From Marvinbryantia formatexigens (GTDB taxonomy: Bacteria > Bacillota > Clostridia > Oscillospirales > Ruminococcaceae): a stretch of 64,000 nucleotides of DNA. Where the stretch lies: the NCBI GenBank assembly GCA_021771035.1, contig JAETPU010000007.1, positions 88,734-152,733 on the forward strand, read 5' to 3'. The notes beneath the pieces were generated by a model. The model saw nothing but the letters and a program-made list of their open reading frames with translations. It searched no databases and had not been told where the DNA came from. Of this stretch, positions 44,325 through 54,188 are shown piece by piece; position 1 is the first letter of the stretch, and each line of letters begins with the position of its first letter. The translations under genes were made by a program, and so were the position numbers.

Positions 44325-45149
44325 ATGAAACGGCGAATTCATATCGGGCGCAACGCCTGGATCTGTCTTGGGTGTGCCGTGGTGGTACTGGGGCTGTTGT
44401 GGCATACCATGTTTCGCCTGACCGTTACCCAGGTGGACTTAGTGAGCCCCAAGGTGAAAAACCCCGTGCGTATTGTACAGCTCAGCGATCTGCGCGGGGC
44501 AAAATTCGGAAGGGACAACCATGTGCTCATAAACCAGGTGCGCCAATGCTCCCCGGACTGCATTGTGGTGACAGGGGATATCTATACAAACGGCGACCAG
44601 AAGGGGCGTTCTGTGGCCTATGATCTGATGCGCAGCCTGTGTGAAATCGCGCCGGTGTACTATGTGTCCGGGATGCATGACAACTCCAGGGTGAACCTGC
44701 GGCGGTTGCAGAAGGCGGGTGTGACGGTGGTGCAGAACCGGCAGGAATTCTTCATGGCCGGGGATACGCCGGTGCGTATTTATGGGCTGGGCGTGCGGCA
44801 CGGCAATCCCAAGGTGGAAATCCACCGGATTTTCGGCGCGCCAGCCACGGATTCCCTGAATATCCTGATTTCCCATCGGGCGTCGGTGGATGAATTTGCC
44901 CAGTGGGGCGCCGATCTGGCCCTTTCCTCCAGTGTGAGGCGGGAACTTTTCCAGCTGCCCGGGCTGGGCCCCATTTATTCAAAGGGCAAGTGGTTCCCCT
45001 ATCTCAATGGGGAACGGCCGGCCTATCACCGCGGGCTGTATACGGTGGAGGACACTCAGGTGTTTCTCTCGGACGGGCTGAATAAACCGGCTCTGCAGCG
45101 GCTGTTCCATCCGCCCCAGGTGGTGCAGATTACAGTTTATCCCCAATAG
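44325..45149 (+). CDS. YkuE-like metallophosphoesterase homologue with degenerate active site
   Basis: 274 aa: a basic start, one membrane anchor (about residues 11-29), then a calcineurin-like fold facing outside. Family landmarks align but key ligands are changed. The usual SDLH is SDLR (Arg57), GNHD/E is GMHD (about 116-119), and the GHTHGG motif is SSSVRRE (about 201-207). GDIYTNG (about 84-90) and ISHRA (about 182-186) are partly kept. The C-terminal RGLYTVEDTQVFLSDGL matches the end of YkuE-type enzymes, so the homology is real. It is probably a non-catalytic wall or membrane protein. ATG 44325 follows GGGGGAGG, with its own promoter; dacF-like gene downstream. Confidence 0.85.
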   Translation: MKRRIHIGRNAWICLGCAVVVLGLLWHTMFRLTVTQVDLVSPKVKNPVRIVQLSDLRGAKFGRDNHVLINQVRQCSPDCIVVTGDIYTNGDQKGRSVAYDLMRSLCEIAPVYYVSGMHDNSRVNLRRLQKAGVTVVQNRQEFFMAGDTPVRIYGLGVRHGNPKVEIHRIFGAPATDSLNILISHRASVDEFAQWGADLALSSSVRRELFQLPGLGPIYSKGKWFPYLNGERPAYHRGLYTVEDTQVFLSDGLNKPALQRLFHPPQVVQITVYPQ

Positions 45150-45218
45150 GGGCAGAAAACGGCAGGTTTTGGGGTATCCTAAAACCAGAGAAGAACGATA
45201 CAGGAGGAATGCGGATCA

Positions 45219-46601
45219 GTGAATCACCCAGTCAAGCGGGCGCTCAGGCGGTGCTGCGGGATATTCTTGGCGGCACTGCTTTTTCTGTTTCCCGCAGCAG
45301 TTGTACCCAGGGCTCAGGAGGATGCCTCCCCGGGCCTGGACGAACAGATCAATTCCCAGGCGGCGGTGCTGATGGATGCGGCCACCGGGCAGATCCTCTA
45401 TGAAAAGAATATGGACGACCGCCTGTACCCGGCCAGTATTACAAAAATTCTGACGGCGGTTGTGGCCCTGGAGGAGGGGGATCTCTCCGATACGGTTACC
45501 ATGACCGGGGAGGCCATCGACGCCGTGGATCCCCAGAGCACCCATATTGCGCTCACCTATGACGAGCAGGTGCCCATGCAGGATTTGTTTTACGCCATGC
45601 TGATGATGTCCGCCAACGACGCCAGCAACGGGATTGCCGTCCATGTGGGGGGCAGCCTTGCGCATTTTGTGGAGCTGATGAATGAAAAGGCCCGGGAAAT
45701 CGGCGCGGTGGATTCCCATTTTGTGAATGCCAACGGCCTGTACAGCCCCGAGCACTATACCACGGCCCGGGATATGGCGCTGATTACCCGGTATGCCTTG
45801 GGGTATCCTAAGTTTCGGGAGGCCTTTGGAAAGCTGACCTACACCATGCCTCCCACCAACAAGCAGAAGGACTCCCGGGAATTTTATACCCAGTCGGCCA
45901 TGATGAACCCGACGCTGTACCATGACGATACCGTCACAGGGGCCAAGCTGGGCTGGACGGATGAATCCAAGCACACCATGGTGACCTTGGCCAAGCGGGA
46001 TGGGCGGGAATTAATCTGTGTGGTGATGTACAGCCAGAAAAAATATGACAAATATAAGGATACGCGCCTTCTGCTGGATTATGGGTTTGACAATTTTGAG
46101 CCGGTGGAGGTGACGGTGCCCTCCAGCGGGGAGACGCAGATCCCGATTTTGGTGACCGGCCGGGATTTTGGGAACGCCCAGGTGACCGTACCCAGCCAGG
46201 TGACGGTATATCTGCACAGGGATATCGAAAAATCCACCCTGCGCGTCACGCAGAACCTGCCCTCCAGCCTCTCGGGGATCCCCAAGGAAAACGCCTATTT
46301 CCTCACCGTGAAATGTGAGGAGCCCAAGGGCAAGATGTATGGAGTGCTCCGGGAAATCCCACTGGCGGTGGACATTTCCTCGGAGGTATTGGCCCATCTG
46401 GAGGAAGCGCTGGTACAGTCTGCCGGGGCCCCGGTGTCCGCACCGCTGGAGTCCTCCCACCGGGTTTCCTGGATCGAAGCGGTGGGCTGGGGGCTGCTGT
46501 GCATGGTTTTAAGCGCCGCCGCCGTCATCTTCGGTATCCGGTTTTATAATTTGAAGATCCGCCCCTGGCGCAATCAAAGGCGCAAAAAGAATCAGCCCTG
46601 A
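45219..46601 (+). CDS. D-alanyl-D-alanine carboxypeptidase (PBP5/DacF family)
   Basis: 460 aa. It trims the terminal D-Ala of peptidoglycan stem peptides outside the membrane. A signal peptide (about 10-31) precedes the SxxK motif in YPASITKIL, SAND (SxN) in MMSANDASNG, and a third box reading AKLGWTDES where KTG is usual (Thr to Leu). A beta-sandwich domain follows, and a C-terminal membrane helix (about 425-445) anchors it, unlike the amphipathic helix of PBP5. GTG 45219 follows AGGAGG. Members of this subfamily act in vegetative or sporulation cortex synthesis; which one applies here is not shown. Confidence 0.9.
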   Translation: MNHPVKRALRRCCGIFLAALLFLFPAAVVPRAQEDASPGLDEQINSQAAVLMDAATGQILYEKNMDDRLYPASITKILTAVVALEEGDLSDTVTMTGEAIDAVDPQSTHIALTYDEQVPMQDLFYAMLMMSANDASNGIAVHVGGSLAHFVELMNEKAREIGAVDSHFVNANGLYSPEHYTTARDMALITRYALGYPKFREAFGKLTYTMPPTNKQKDSREFYTQSAMMNPTLYHDDTVTGAKLGWTDESKHTMVTLAKRDGRELICVVMYSQKKYDKYKDTRLLLDYGFDNFEPVEVTVPSSGETQIPILVTGRDFGNAQVTVPSQVTVYLHRDIEKSTLRVTQNLPSSLSGIPKENAYFLTVKCEEPKGKMYGVLREIPLAVDISSEVLAHLEEALVQSAGAPVSAPLESSHRVSWIEAVGWGLLCMVLSAAAVIFGIRFYNLKIRPWRNQRRKKNQP

Positions 46602-46652
46602 CAGAACTCCCCGGGAAAATCCAGTGGGCTGAAGGCTTTTTTGGACATACTC

Positions 46653-46681
46653 TTGTTGTACCGGCGGGTTTGTATTATAAT
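46653..46681 (+). promoter_or_regulatory. Promoter of asnS
   Basis: TTGTTG (46653-46658), a 17-bp spacer and TATAAT (46676-46681). The leader is under 50 nt, so no T-box. Confidence 0.65.
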
Positions 46682-46727
46682 GAGGGTTATAACTCAGCAA
46701 ATAGTATCATAGGAGGAACGCAGAATT

Positions 46728-48121
<1,394 letters not shown>

Positions 48122-48122
<1 letters not shown>

Positions 48123-49000
48123 TGCTCACGCAGCTTAGGAACAGGATTGCAGAGCTCGGGAAAAACGGGCTCTGCATTGCTTTTTCCGGGGGAGTGGACA
48201 GCGCGCTGATCCTGAAAATCGCCTGCGATTTGAAGCTCAGGATCTGCGCGGTGACCTTTCATACGATGCTGCATCCGACGGCGGATTTGCAGCTGGTCCG
48301 GCAGCTGGCCCATCAGATGGGCGCCAGGCTGCGGATAGTGGAGCTGGACGAGTTTTCCCAGCCCGCGGTGGCGCAGAACTCCCCCCGGCGCTGTTACTAC
48401 TGCAAGCGCTTCCTGTTTGAAACGCTTTTGGAAGTGGCCGGGCAGGAGGGGCTGGGCTGCTGTATGGACGGCACGAACGCGGACGACTTGAAGGAATACC
48501 GCCCGGGGCTCAAGGCGCTGGAGGAATTGGGGATTGAAAGCCCGCTGGCACAGCTGGGGATTACCAAAGCCCAGGTACGCCGCCTGGCCGGGGAGCTGGG
48601 GCTCAGCGTGGCGTCCCGGCCGTCCTCGCCCTGCCTGGCAACGCGCCTGCCCTATGGGACAAAAATTACCCGGGAGGCCATCCGGCAGATTGAATTGGGG
48701 GAGACGCTGCTCACAGAGAAGGGCTTTGCCGTCAACCGGGTGCGCAGCCACGGGGGAATTGCCCGCATTGAAATCCCCAAGGAGGATTTTCCACGGTTTT
48801 TGCTGCTGGGGGATGAATTGGCGGCGGCGTTTCGGGACTATGGGTTTGACTATATTACGTTGGATGTAGAGGGCTTTCGCTCCGGAAGCATGGATTTGAG
48901 GAGGGTGATCGATGGAGATTCAGCAGCTGCTGCAGCAGGTGAAAAATGGGGAGATGAGTATCCAGGAAGCCTCGGAAAGGCTCAGAAACCTGCCCTATGA
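48122..49000 (+). CDS. larE: ATP-dependent sacrificial sulfur transferase LarE
   Basis: Adds sulfur to the pyridinium dicarboxylate intermediate of the nickel-pincer nucleotide (NPN) cofactor. 292 aa PP-loop protein: FSGGVDSALILKIA (AMP formation), RRCYYCKRFLFETLL, DGTNADDLKEYRPG, and SSPCLATRLPYG, whose Cys corresponds to the sulfur-donor or cluster Cys of the family. CYYC plus this Cys would also fit a [4Fe-4S]-type LarE. The C-terminal 28 or so residues lie in an 89-nt overlap with larB and do not look like family sequence. Confidence 0.93.
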
Positions 49001-49673
49001 GGATATCGGAGTGGCAAAACTGGATCACCACCGCTCCCTGCGTTCCGGGTTTGGGGAAGTGGTGTTCTGCCAGGGAAAGGCCACGGAACATTTGGTGAAA
49101 ATCTATGAGGCCTTCTGGCGGGACGGCGTGCGCGTGCTGGGCACCCGGGCCACCCCGGAGCAGTTTGAGGCGGTTCACCAGGCGGTGGCTGCGGCGCAGT
49201 ATGACCCTCTGGCCCGCACCATCCGCATCGGGGACGCCCCCCGGCTTGCAGGGAAGATAGCCGTCTGCACCGGCGGCACCGCCGACATCCCCGTGGCGGA
49301 GGAGGCCGCGGTGACCGCGGAATTCTTCGGCTCGCAGGTAGAGAGAATCTACGATGTAGGGGTGGCGGGGATCCACCGGCTGCTGTCCAATCTTCCGAAG
49401 ATCAGAGACGCCAACGCCATTGTCGCGGTAGCGGGGATGGAGGGGGCCCTGGCCGGGGTTGTGGCAGGGTTAGTGGACAAGCCGGTGATAGCAGTCCCCA
49501 CCAGCGTGGGCTATGGGGCCAGCTTCGGCGGGGTGTCCGCACTGCTCACCATGCTCAATTCCTGTGCGGAGGGCATCGGCGTTGTCAATATCGACAATGG
49601 GTTCGGGGCAGGGTACCTGGCCACACAGATCAACCGCCTGGCCCTGTGCGGAACAACGCGGGCAACGGATTGA
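48912..49673 (+). CDS. larB: Pyridinium-3,5-biscarboxylic acid mononucleotide synthase LarB
   Basis: Carboxylates and hydrolyses nicotinic acid adenine dinucleotide in the first NPN step. 253 aa: an N-terminal helical part (QLLQQVKNGEMSIQEASERL), then a PurE-like Rossmann domain with ICTGGTADIPVAEEA-type motif (CTGGTADIPVAEEAAVTAE), IVAVAGMEGALAGVV and PTSVGYGASFGG. The closing NSCAEGIGVVNIDNGFGAG holds the Cys important in the family. ATG 48912 follows GGAGG. It ends 68 nt before a perfect hairpin terminator. Confidence 0.94.
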   Translation: MEIQQLLQQVKNGEMSIQEASERLRNLPYEDIGVAKLDHHRSLRSGFGEVVFCQGKATEHLVKIYEAFWRDGVRVLGTRATPEQFEAVHQAVAAAQYDPLARTIRIGDAPRLAGKIAVCTGGTADIPVAEEAAVTAEFFGSQVERIYDVGVAGIHRLLSNLPKIRDANAIVAVAGMEGALAGVVAGLVDKPVIAVPTSVGYGASFGGVSALLTMLNSCAEGIGVVNIDNGFGAGYLATQINRLALCGTTRATD

Positions 49674-49998
49674 ATGCGAATTCTGCCCAAAACAAGAATT
49701 GGAATTTGGCCTGGTTTGCGGGAACAGAACCATCAGGACAATACAAAAAGAAGCTGCGAAAGCAGCTTCTTTTTGTATTGGTATAGGGACCCCCTCTCCC
49801 TGGGCGGAGGGGCCCCGTAAACAGCGCCGGAGTCAAACGAAGCGTGTAGAACAGATAAAAGGAAACGCCCAATAGCAAAGAGAACGGCGGACAGACTGCC
49901 TTTTTACAAAAGTCGGAGCCCGTGGTACGAAGATGCAATCATGACAGGCGCCGTAAGCGGGAAAGGAAAACGATGCCCCGCCGTGCTATTCGAGGTGT
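49674..49998. other. Intergenic region after larB
   Basis: Bidirectional terminator at 49741-49778; otherwise nothing recognisable. Confidence 0.5.
49741..49778. terminator. Perfect bidirectional terminator after larB
   Basis: A 17-bp perfect stem around a GAAA tetraloop, with A-runs and T-runs inside the stem. It would end the asnS-larE-larB transcript before larC. Confidence 0.9.
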
Positions 49999-50199
49999 CT
50001 AATTTTTGATATATTCCGCGATATCCGAAAGTTCACAATCCAAGATAGAGCAAAGCTTGTCGAGTGTTTGCGTGGTTACAGTGCCGTTTTGGCGAAGTTT
50101 TGCTATCGTTTTTGTGTTAAACCCATGGGATTCCCGAAGCCGATAGGTTGAAATCCCTTTCTTTTTCATCGTCTCCCAAAGCCGGTTGTAACTGATCAT
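49999..50199 (-). CDS. Small XRE/Cro-family helix-turn-helix regulator
   Basis: 66 aa, a single HTH_3/HTH_26-type domain: YNRLWETMKKKGISTYRLRE, then HGFNTKTIAKLRQNGTVT as the recognition-helix region, and TLDKLCSILDCELSDIAEYI. No sensor domain. ATG 50199 follows AGGAGGGA. It is AT-richer than the lar genes and on the opposite strand between larB and larC. Two identical 12-bp sites lie 35-72 bp upstream, a likely autoregulatory operator. Its target genes are unknown; control of larC is possible. Confidence 0.82.
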   Translation of the reverse strand: MISYNRLWETMKKKGISTYRLRESHGFNTKTIAKLRQNGTVTTQTLDKLCSILDCELSDIAEYIKN

Positions 50200-50234
50200 A
50201 GGCTCCCTCCTCAATGTGTGTTATTATGGGCTAT

Positions 50235-50270
50235 ATAGTGTTCATAAATAAGCAGGCGATAGTGTTCATA
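50235..50270. promoter_or_regulatory. Paired 12-bp direct repeats upstream of the XRE gene
   Basis: ATAGTGTTCATA occurs at 50235-50246 and again at 50259-50270, 24 bp apart start to start. This is the usual layout for cooperative binding of a small repressor. Confidence 0.55.
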
Positions 50271-50450
50271 TGGAGGAGCAAATGAAAACACCTCATGGCA
50301 TTCACCGATGAGTGTGCCATCCTGTAGTGGAACTTGCAAAAACAAATCAGAAGGGCACAGAGGAGGGCCTCACCATAATTTTGGAACGGGTACCATGCGG
50401 TATCCTCCGGATGAAAACCGGGACAAGTAAACTCATTGGGATTATACTAA

Positions 50451-50490
50451 AAAGGGCAGATAAACCGTTCTGGTTCTTCTGCCCTTTATT
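50451..50490 (-). terminator. Hairpin with terminator features
   Basis: AAAGGGCAG/CTGCCCTTT with a 19-nt loop; the T-run is better on the minus strand. Confidence 0.45.
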
Positions 50491-50839
50491 CGAGGAACAT
50501 TCCGCTTGCACGAGCTGATCCATGAGTTTGTGCTGCATAGGACGAGAGTAGGCGGCACAGGATTCAGAGGGGCTCTCCGACTGTATCCTGCACCGCCGTT
50601 TGTCCCCGCAAACTGGGGCTGAGCATGGCTTTGGATAGAAAAAGGTTGATTCCCGTCCGGTTTCACGGTATGCTAAGAGTAATGCCTGCTCCGAAGAGCA
50701 GAGAAGCAGCCGCAGAAGGGCTGAACCGTTTGACCAAACAAAATGCAAGGGAATCCGGGTTGAAACAATCGTTCCAATCAGGTCGGTACCAGCTGTTAAA
50801 ACCGGTGCAGTTTCCCGGAAAGGAATGTGAGAAAAAACG

Positions 50840-52276
50840 ATGCGAACTCTGTATCTTGAATGCTATTCGGGCATCAGCGGCGATATGACGGTTGCCGCAC
50901 TGCTGGATTTGGGTGCCAGCGAAGCGGTTCTCCGCCGGGGGCTGGAGTCCCTGAAGGTGGACGGCTACCGGATTGAAATCGGCCGCGCTGTAAAATGCGG
51001 TGTGGAGGCCTGCGATTTCCGGGTTATCCTGGAGGATGAGGCCCACCACCATCACCATACCCATGGAGCGCACGCCCATGAGCATCCTCACAGTGAGAAT
51101 TGCGGCCATGGCTGCACGGATACCGCCCATGAAGGGCAGCACCATGAGCACTCCCACAGCCACGGGGATGCTTCGCAGGAATACGTCCACGAACATCCTC
51201 ACAGCCATGGAGAGGAGCACCATGAGCACCCGCATGGACATTCTCAGGCCATGGAGCATGGGCATTCCCATGAAACGCATACTCACCCCCACAGCCATGA
51301 AGGCCATAGCCACGTTCACCGCAACCTTCAGGACGTGCTGGCTGTCATCCGTTCCGGGGATTTAACCCCAAATGCCCGCCAGATGGCGGAGAAGATCTTT
51401 ACCGCGGTGGCTCTGGCGGAGGCCAAGGTGCATGGGAAACCGCTGGAAGAGGTGCACTTCCACGAAGTGGGCGCAGTGGACTCCATTGTGGATATTGTAG
51501 GGGCCGCCATCTGCCTGGATGATTTGGGCATTACCAAAATCATCGCCTCCCCGCTGTACGAGGGAACCGGGACGGTGTGGTGCCAGCATGGGGAGATGCC
51601 GGTGCCGGCTCCCGCTACGCTGGAAATTGTCCGTGCCCATGGAATCCCTCTCACCATCACGAAAAACCAGGGGGAGATGGTTACGCCCACCGGCGCCGCC
51701 ATTGTGGGAGCGCTTTGCACGGAATACCGGATCCCTCAGGCCATGGTCGTCTCCAAGGTGGGCATGGGCGCCGGGAAAAAGGATTTTGCGCACGCCAACA
51801 TCCTGCGGGCCTATTTGCTGGAAGAAGATCCCCAGGATGAAATTGTAAGTTTGCAGGCCAATATCGACGACTGCACCGGCGAGGTTCTGGGATATGTCAG
51901 TGAAGAACTGATGAAGGCGGGAGCCAGGGACGTCTTTTTTACCCCGGTGTTTATGAAAAAAAACCGGCCGGCCTATCTGCTTACCGTATTGTGCGATGAG
52001 CAGAATGAGGAGGAGTTTACCCGGCTGCTGTTTTCCCAAACCAGCACCATCGGCGTGCGCCGCCACAAACAGTCCCGCCGGGTGATGGAGCGTACCGCCC
52101 GTACCGTTGCCACGCCCTTGGGGGAAATTCAGGTCAAGGAGTGCTCCTACGGGGATATCAAAAAGACCAGCGTGGAGTATGAATCGGCGAAATTGGCGGC
52201 AATCAACAAGAATGTCCCCCTGGCGCAGGTTTATTCTGTGGTAAATGCGGCTTTGGAAAATAATTTGCAGGAATAG
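50840..52276 (+). CDS. larC: Nickel-pincer cofactor nickel insertase LarC, full-length, with very His-rich insert
   Basis: LarC inserts nickel into the organic precursor (CTP-dependent cyclometallase). 478 aa in one frame, whereas the Lactiplantibacillus gene needs a frameshift to fuse LarC1 and LarC2. Start LYLECYSGISGDMTVAALLDLG is diagnostic. Residues 69-160 hold about 36 His in 92 residues as HSH/HEH runs, a probable nickel store and longer than usual. VHFHEVGAVDSIVDIVGAA and GTGTVWCQHGEMPVPAPAT follow, and the C-terminal LarC2 part contains DDCTGEVLGYV and ends at EESYGDIKKTS-like CSYGDIKKTSVEYES. larA is not in the window. Confidence 0.95.
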   Translation: MRTLYLECYSGISGDMTVAALLDLGASEAVLRRGLESLKVDGYRIEIGRAVKCGVEACDFRVILEDEAHHHHHTHGAHAHEHPHSENCGHGCTDTAHEGQHHEHSHSHGDASQEYVHEHPHSHGEEHHEHPHGHSQAMEHGHSHETHTHPHSHEGHSHVHRNLQDVLAVIRSGDLTPNARQMAEKIFTAVALAEAKVHGKPLEEVHFHEVGAVDSIVDIVGAAICLDDLGITKIIASPLYEGTGTVWCQHGEMPVPAPATLEIVRAHGIPLTITKNQGEMVTPTGAAIVGALCTEYRIPQAMVVSKVGMGAGKKDFAHANILRAYLLEEDPQDEIVSLQANIDDCTGEVLGYVSEELMKAGARDVFFTPVFMKKNRPAYLLTVLCDEQNEEEFTRLLFSQTSTIGVRRHKQSRRVMERTARTVATPLGEIQVKECSYGDIKKTSVEYESAKLAAINKNVPLAQVYSVVNAALENNLQE

Positions 52277-52286
52277 AAAATAAAAC

Positions 52287-52315
52287 TTGCAAATTTTATA
52301 AAAATCGGTTAAAAT
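52287..52315 (+). promoter_or_regulatory. Promoter of the aspartate aminotransferase gene
   Basis: TTGCAA (52287-52292), a 17-bp spacer and TAAAAT (52310-52315), right after the larC stop. The leader is about 170 nt. Confidence 0.6.
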
Positions 52316-52494
52316 AGTCCCTAGATTAAATCTTTGGACTGAATTTTTGAAGATTCATAAAAAGGAACTGTCACTTCTTTGAAGGAGCAAACAAAGCTTT
52401 AGTCATTTTCGGCTGCGGTGTGTTGTTTGGGCGGTTCCTTTTTTCTGCAAAGTCCACAGAAAACCGATTGGTAGGAAGCGACGGGAGGAACATC

Positions 52495-53778
52495 ATGTCT
52501 TGTTTAGAATCTCTATCAAAAGAAGAACTGATTGGCCTGAAGGGGTCCCTGCAGAAGGAATATGAGCAAGTGAAAAGCCGGAATTTGAAGCTGGATATGT
52601 CCCGGGGCAAGCCCTGCTTGGCCCAGCTGGATTTATCCCTGGAAATGATTGGGCTGCTGCATACACCTGAGGATTTCCGCTCGGAAAACGGCATGGATGT
52701 GCGCAACTATGGGATGCCGGACGGGATTCCGGAGGCCAGACGCCTGTTTGGAGAGATGATGGGGGTGGAGCCCGAGGCCGTTATCGTGGGCGGAAACTCC
52801 AGCTTAAATATGATGTTTGACACCGTGGCCCGTTCCATGACCCACGGGGTATGCGGGTATTCCCCGTGGTCCAGGCAGGGAAGGGTGAAATTCCTGTGCC
52901 CGTCTCCGGGGTATGACCGGCACTTTGCCGTGTGTGAGCACTTCGGAATCGAGATGATCCCTGTGCCCATGGATGAAAACGGCCCGGATATGGACATGGT
53001 GGAACGCCTGGTGCAGACAGACGCCATGGTCAAGGGTATCTGGTGCGTGCCCCAGTATTCCAATCCCACGGGAATCACCTATTCCGATGAGGTGGTCCGG
53101 CGCTTGGCAGCCATGACGCCCGCGGCCAAGGATTTCCGTATCTTCTGGGATAACGCCTATTGCATCCATGGCTTTTCCCAGGACGATCGCAACGTACTCA
53201 ATATCCTGGATGCCTGCCGCCAGGCCGGGCATGAGGACATGGTTTATCTGTTCTGTTCCACCTCTAAAGTCAGCTTCCCCGGAGCGGGTGTGGCGGCGAT
53301 GGCGGCAAGCCGGAACAATGTGGACTTTATCAAAAAATGTATCGGGATCCAGACCATCGGCCCGGATAAGATAAACCAGCTGCGCCATGTGCAGTATTTT
53401 AAGAATTTAGACGGTATGAAGGCCCATATGGCCAAGCACGCCGCTATCATCAAGCCGAAATTTGACGCGGTGCTGGAGATTTTGGAGGAAAACCTCTCCG
53501 GTTTGGGGATTGCCCAGTGGACAAAGCCGACGGGCGGGTATTTTATCTCCTTCGATACCATGCCAGGCTGTGCCCGCCAGGTGGTGGAACTGTGCCGTCA
53601 GGCCGGCGTGGTGCTCACTCCGGCAGGCGCCTCGTTCCCCTACGGAAAGGATCCCCAGGATTCCAATATCCGAATTGCCCCTACGTTCCCAGTGATTGAA
53701 GAGCTGCGCCAGGCTGCCCAGCTGTTCTGCCTGTGTGTAAAAATTGTCAGCATTGAGAAAATTTTGCTTGCGAAATAG
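52495..53778 (+). CDS. Aspartate aminotransferase, class Ic type
   Basis: PLP enzyme interconverting aspartate/2-oxoglutarate and oxaloacetate/glutamate. 427 aa: NLKLDMSRGKPCLAQLDLS and DVRNYGMPDGIPEARRLF at the start, WCVPQYSNPTGITYSDEVV, the DNAYCIHGF Asp/Tyr that contact PLP, and STSKVSFPGAGVAAMA with the PLP Lys. This matches the PF12897-type (Corynebacterium AspT-like) aminotransferases rather than the usual AAT. ATG 52495 follows GGGAGG. Confidence 0.9.
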   Translation: MSCLESLSKEELIGLKGSLQKEYEQVKSRNLKLDMSRGKPCLAQLDLSLEMIGLLHTPEDFRSENGMDVRNYGMPDGIPEARRLFGEMMGVEPEAVIVGGNSSLNMMFDTVARSMTHGVCGYSPWSRQGRVKFLCPSPGYDRHFAVCEHFGIEMIPVPMDENGPDMDMVERLVQTDAMVKGIWCVPQYSNPTGITYSDEVVRRLAAMTPAAKDFRIFWDNAYCIHGFSQDDRNVLNILDACRQAGHEDMVYLFCSTSKVSFPGAGVAAMAASRNNVDFIKKCIGIQTIGPDKINQLRHVQYFKNLDGMKAHMAKHAAIIKPKFDAVLEILEENLSGLGIAQWTKPTGGYFISFDTMPGCARQVVELCRQAGVVLTPAGASFPYGKDPQDSNIRIAPTFPVIEELRQAAQLFCLCVKIVSIEKILLAK

Positions 53779-54188
53779 CAGGGTTTCCGATACAATAAAA
53801 GGCAGGATTCCATTTGATGCCGGATTGAAATTCTGCGGCCTGCTTTTGATGCAGGGGAACGGGGCTGCGGCGGCTATCCTTTATGCGCCCGCCGGGGAGC
53901 CGGAATGGGTAACTGGTTTTTTGGCATAGCCTTCATCCGGGAGGCGTCAGGCCGTAAGGGAAGGTGTTTTCAAAAACCGTAAAGCCCGTGGGGAACCTGC
54001 CTGAGTTTGTTATCAAGCAAGAGAAAGGTCATTTCGTGTAAATGGCCTTTCTCTGTTTGTGGCAGGACCGTCAAAGTGTATGGACTGTTTGGAAGGAAGC
54101 TTTCAAACTTGTTTGTGCAGCCTGCAGCCGGAGGCTGAAGTTTTCCGGGGCAGGGCCAGCGCACATATAAAATGGAAGGAGCAGTTGT
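53779..54188. other. Intergenic region before purB
   Basis: Terminator at 54021-54058; no gene seen. Confidence 0.5.
54021..54058 (+). terminator. Terminator upstream of purB
   Basis: GAAAGGTCATTT pairs with AAATGGCCTTTC across CGTGT; the tail is only moderately T-rich. Confidence 0.65.

Larger units (their letters stand above)
50200..50839. other. Region between the XRE gene and larC
   Basis: It holds the paired sites (50235-50270), a nine-codon frame with a strong GGAGGAG site (50282-50311), a 40-codon frame from 50308, and a hairpin at 50451-50490. No known nickel/cobalt riboswitch could be recognised. The short frames are not supported as genes. Confidence 0.4.

Noticed and set aside
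46682..46727. T-box riboswitch before asnS (also considered before leuA)
   Set aside because: The leaders are under 50 nt, too short for a T-box.
50280..50450. Short peptide genes between the XRE gene and larC (9 and 40 codons)
   Set aside because: The first has a good ribosome site, but neither has recognisable content or supporting context.
51040..51325. Tandem DNA repeat in larC as a separate element
   Set aside because: It is the in-frame coding sequence of the His-rich insert, not an independent repeat element.
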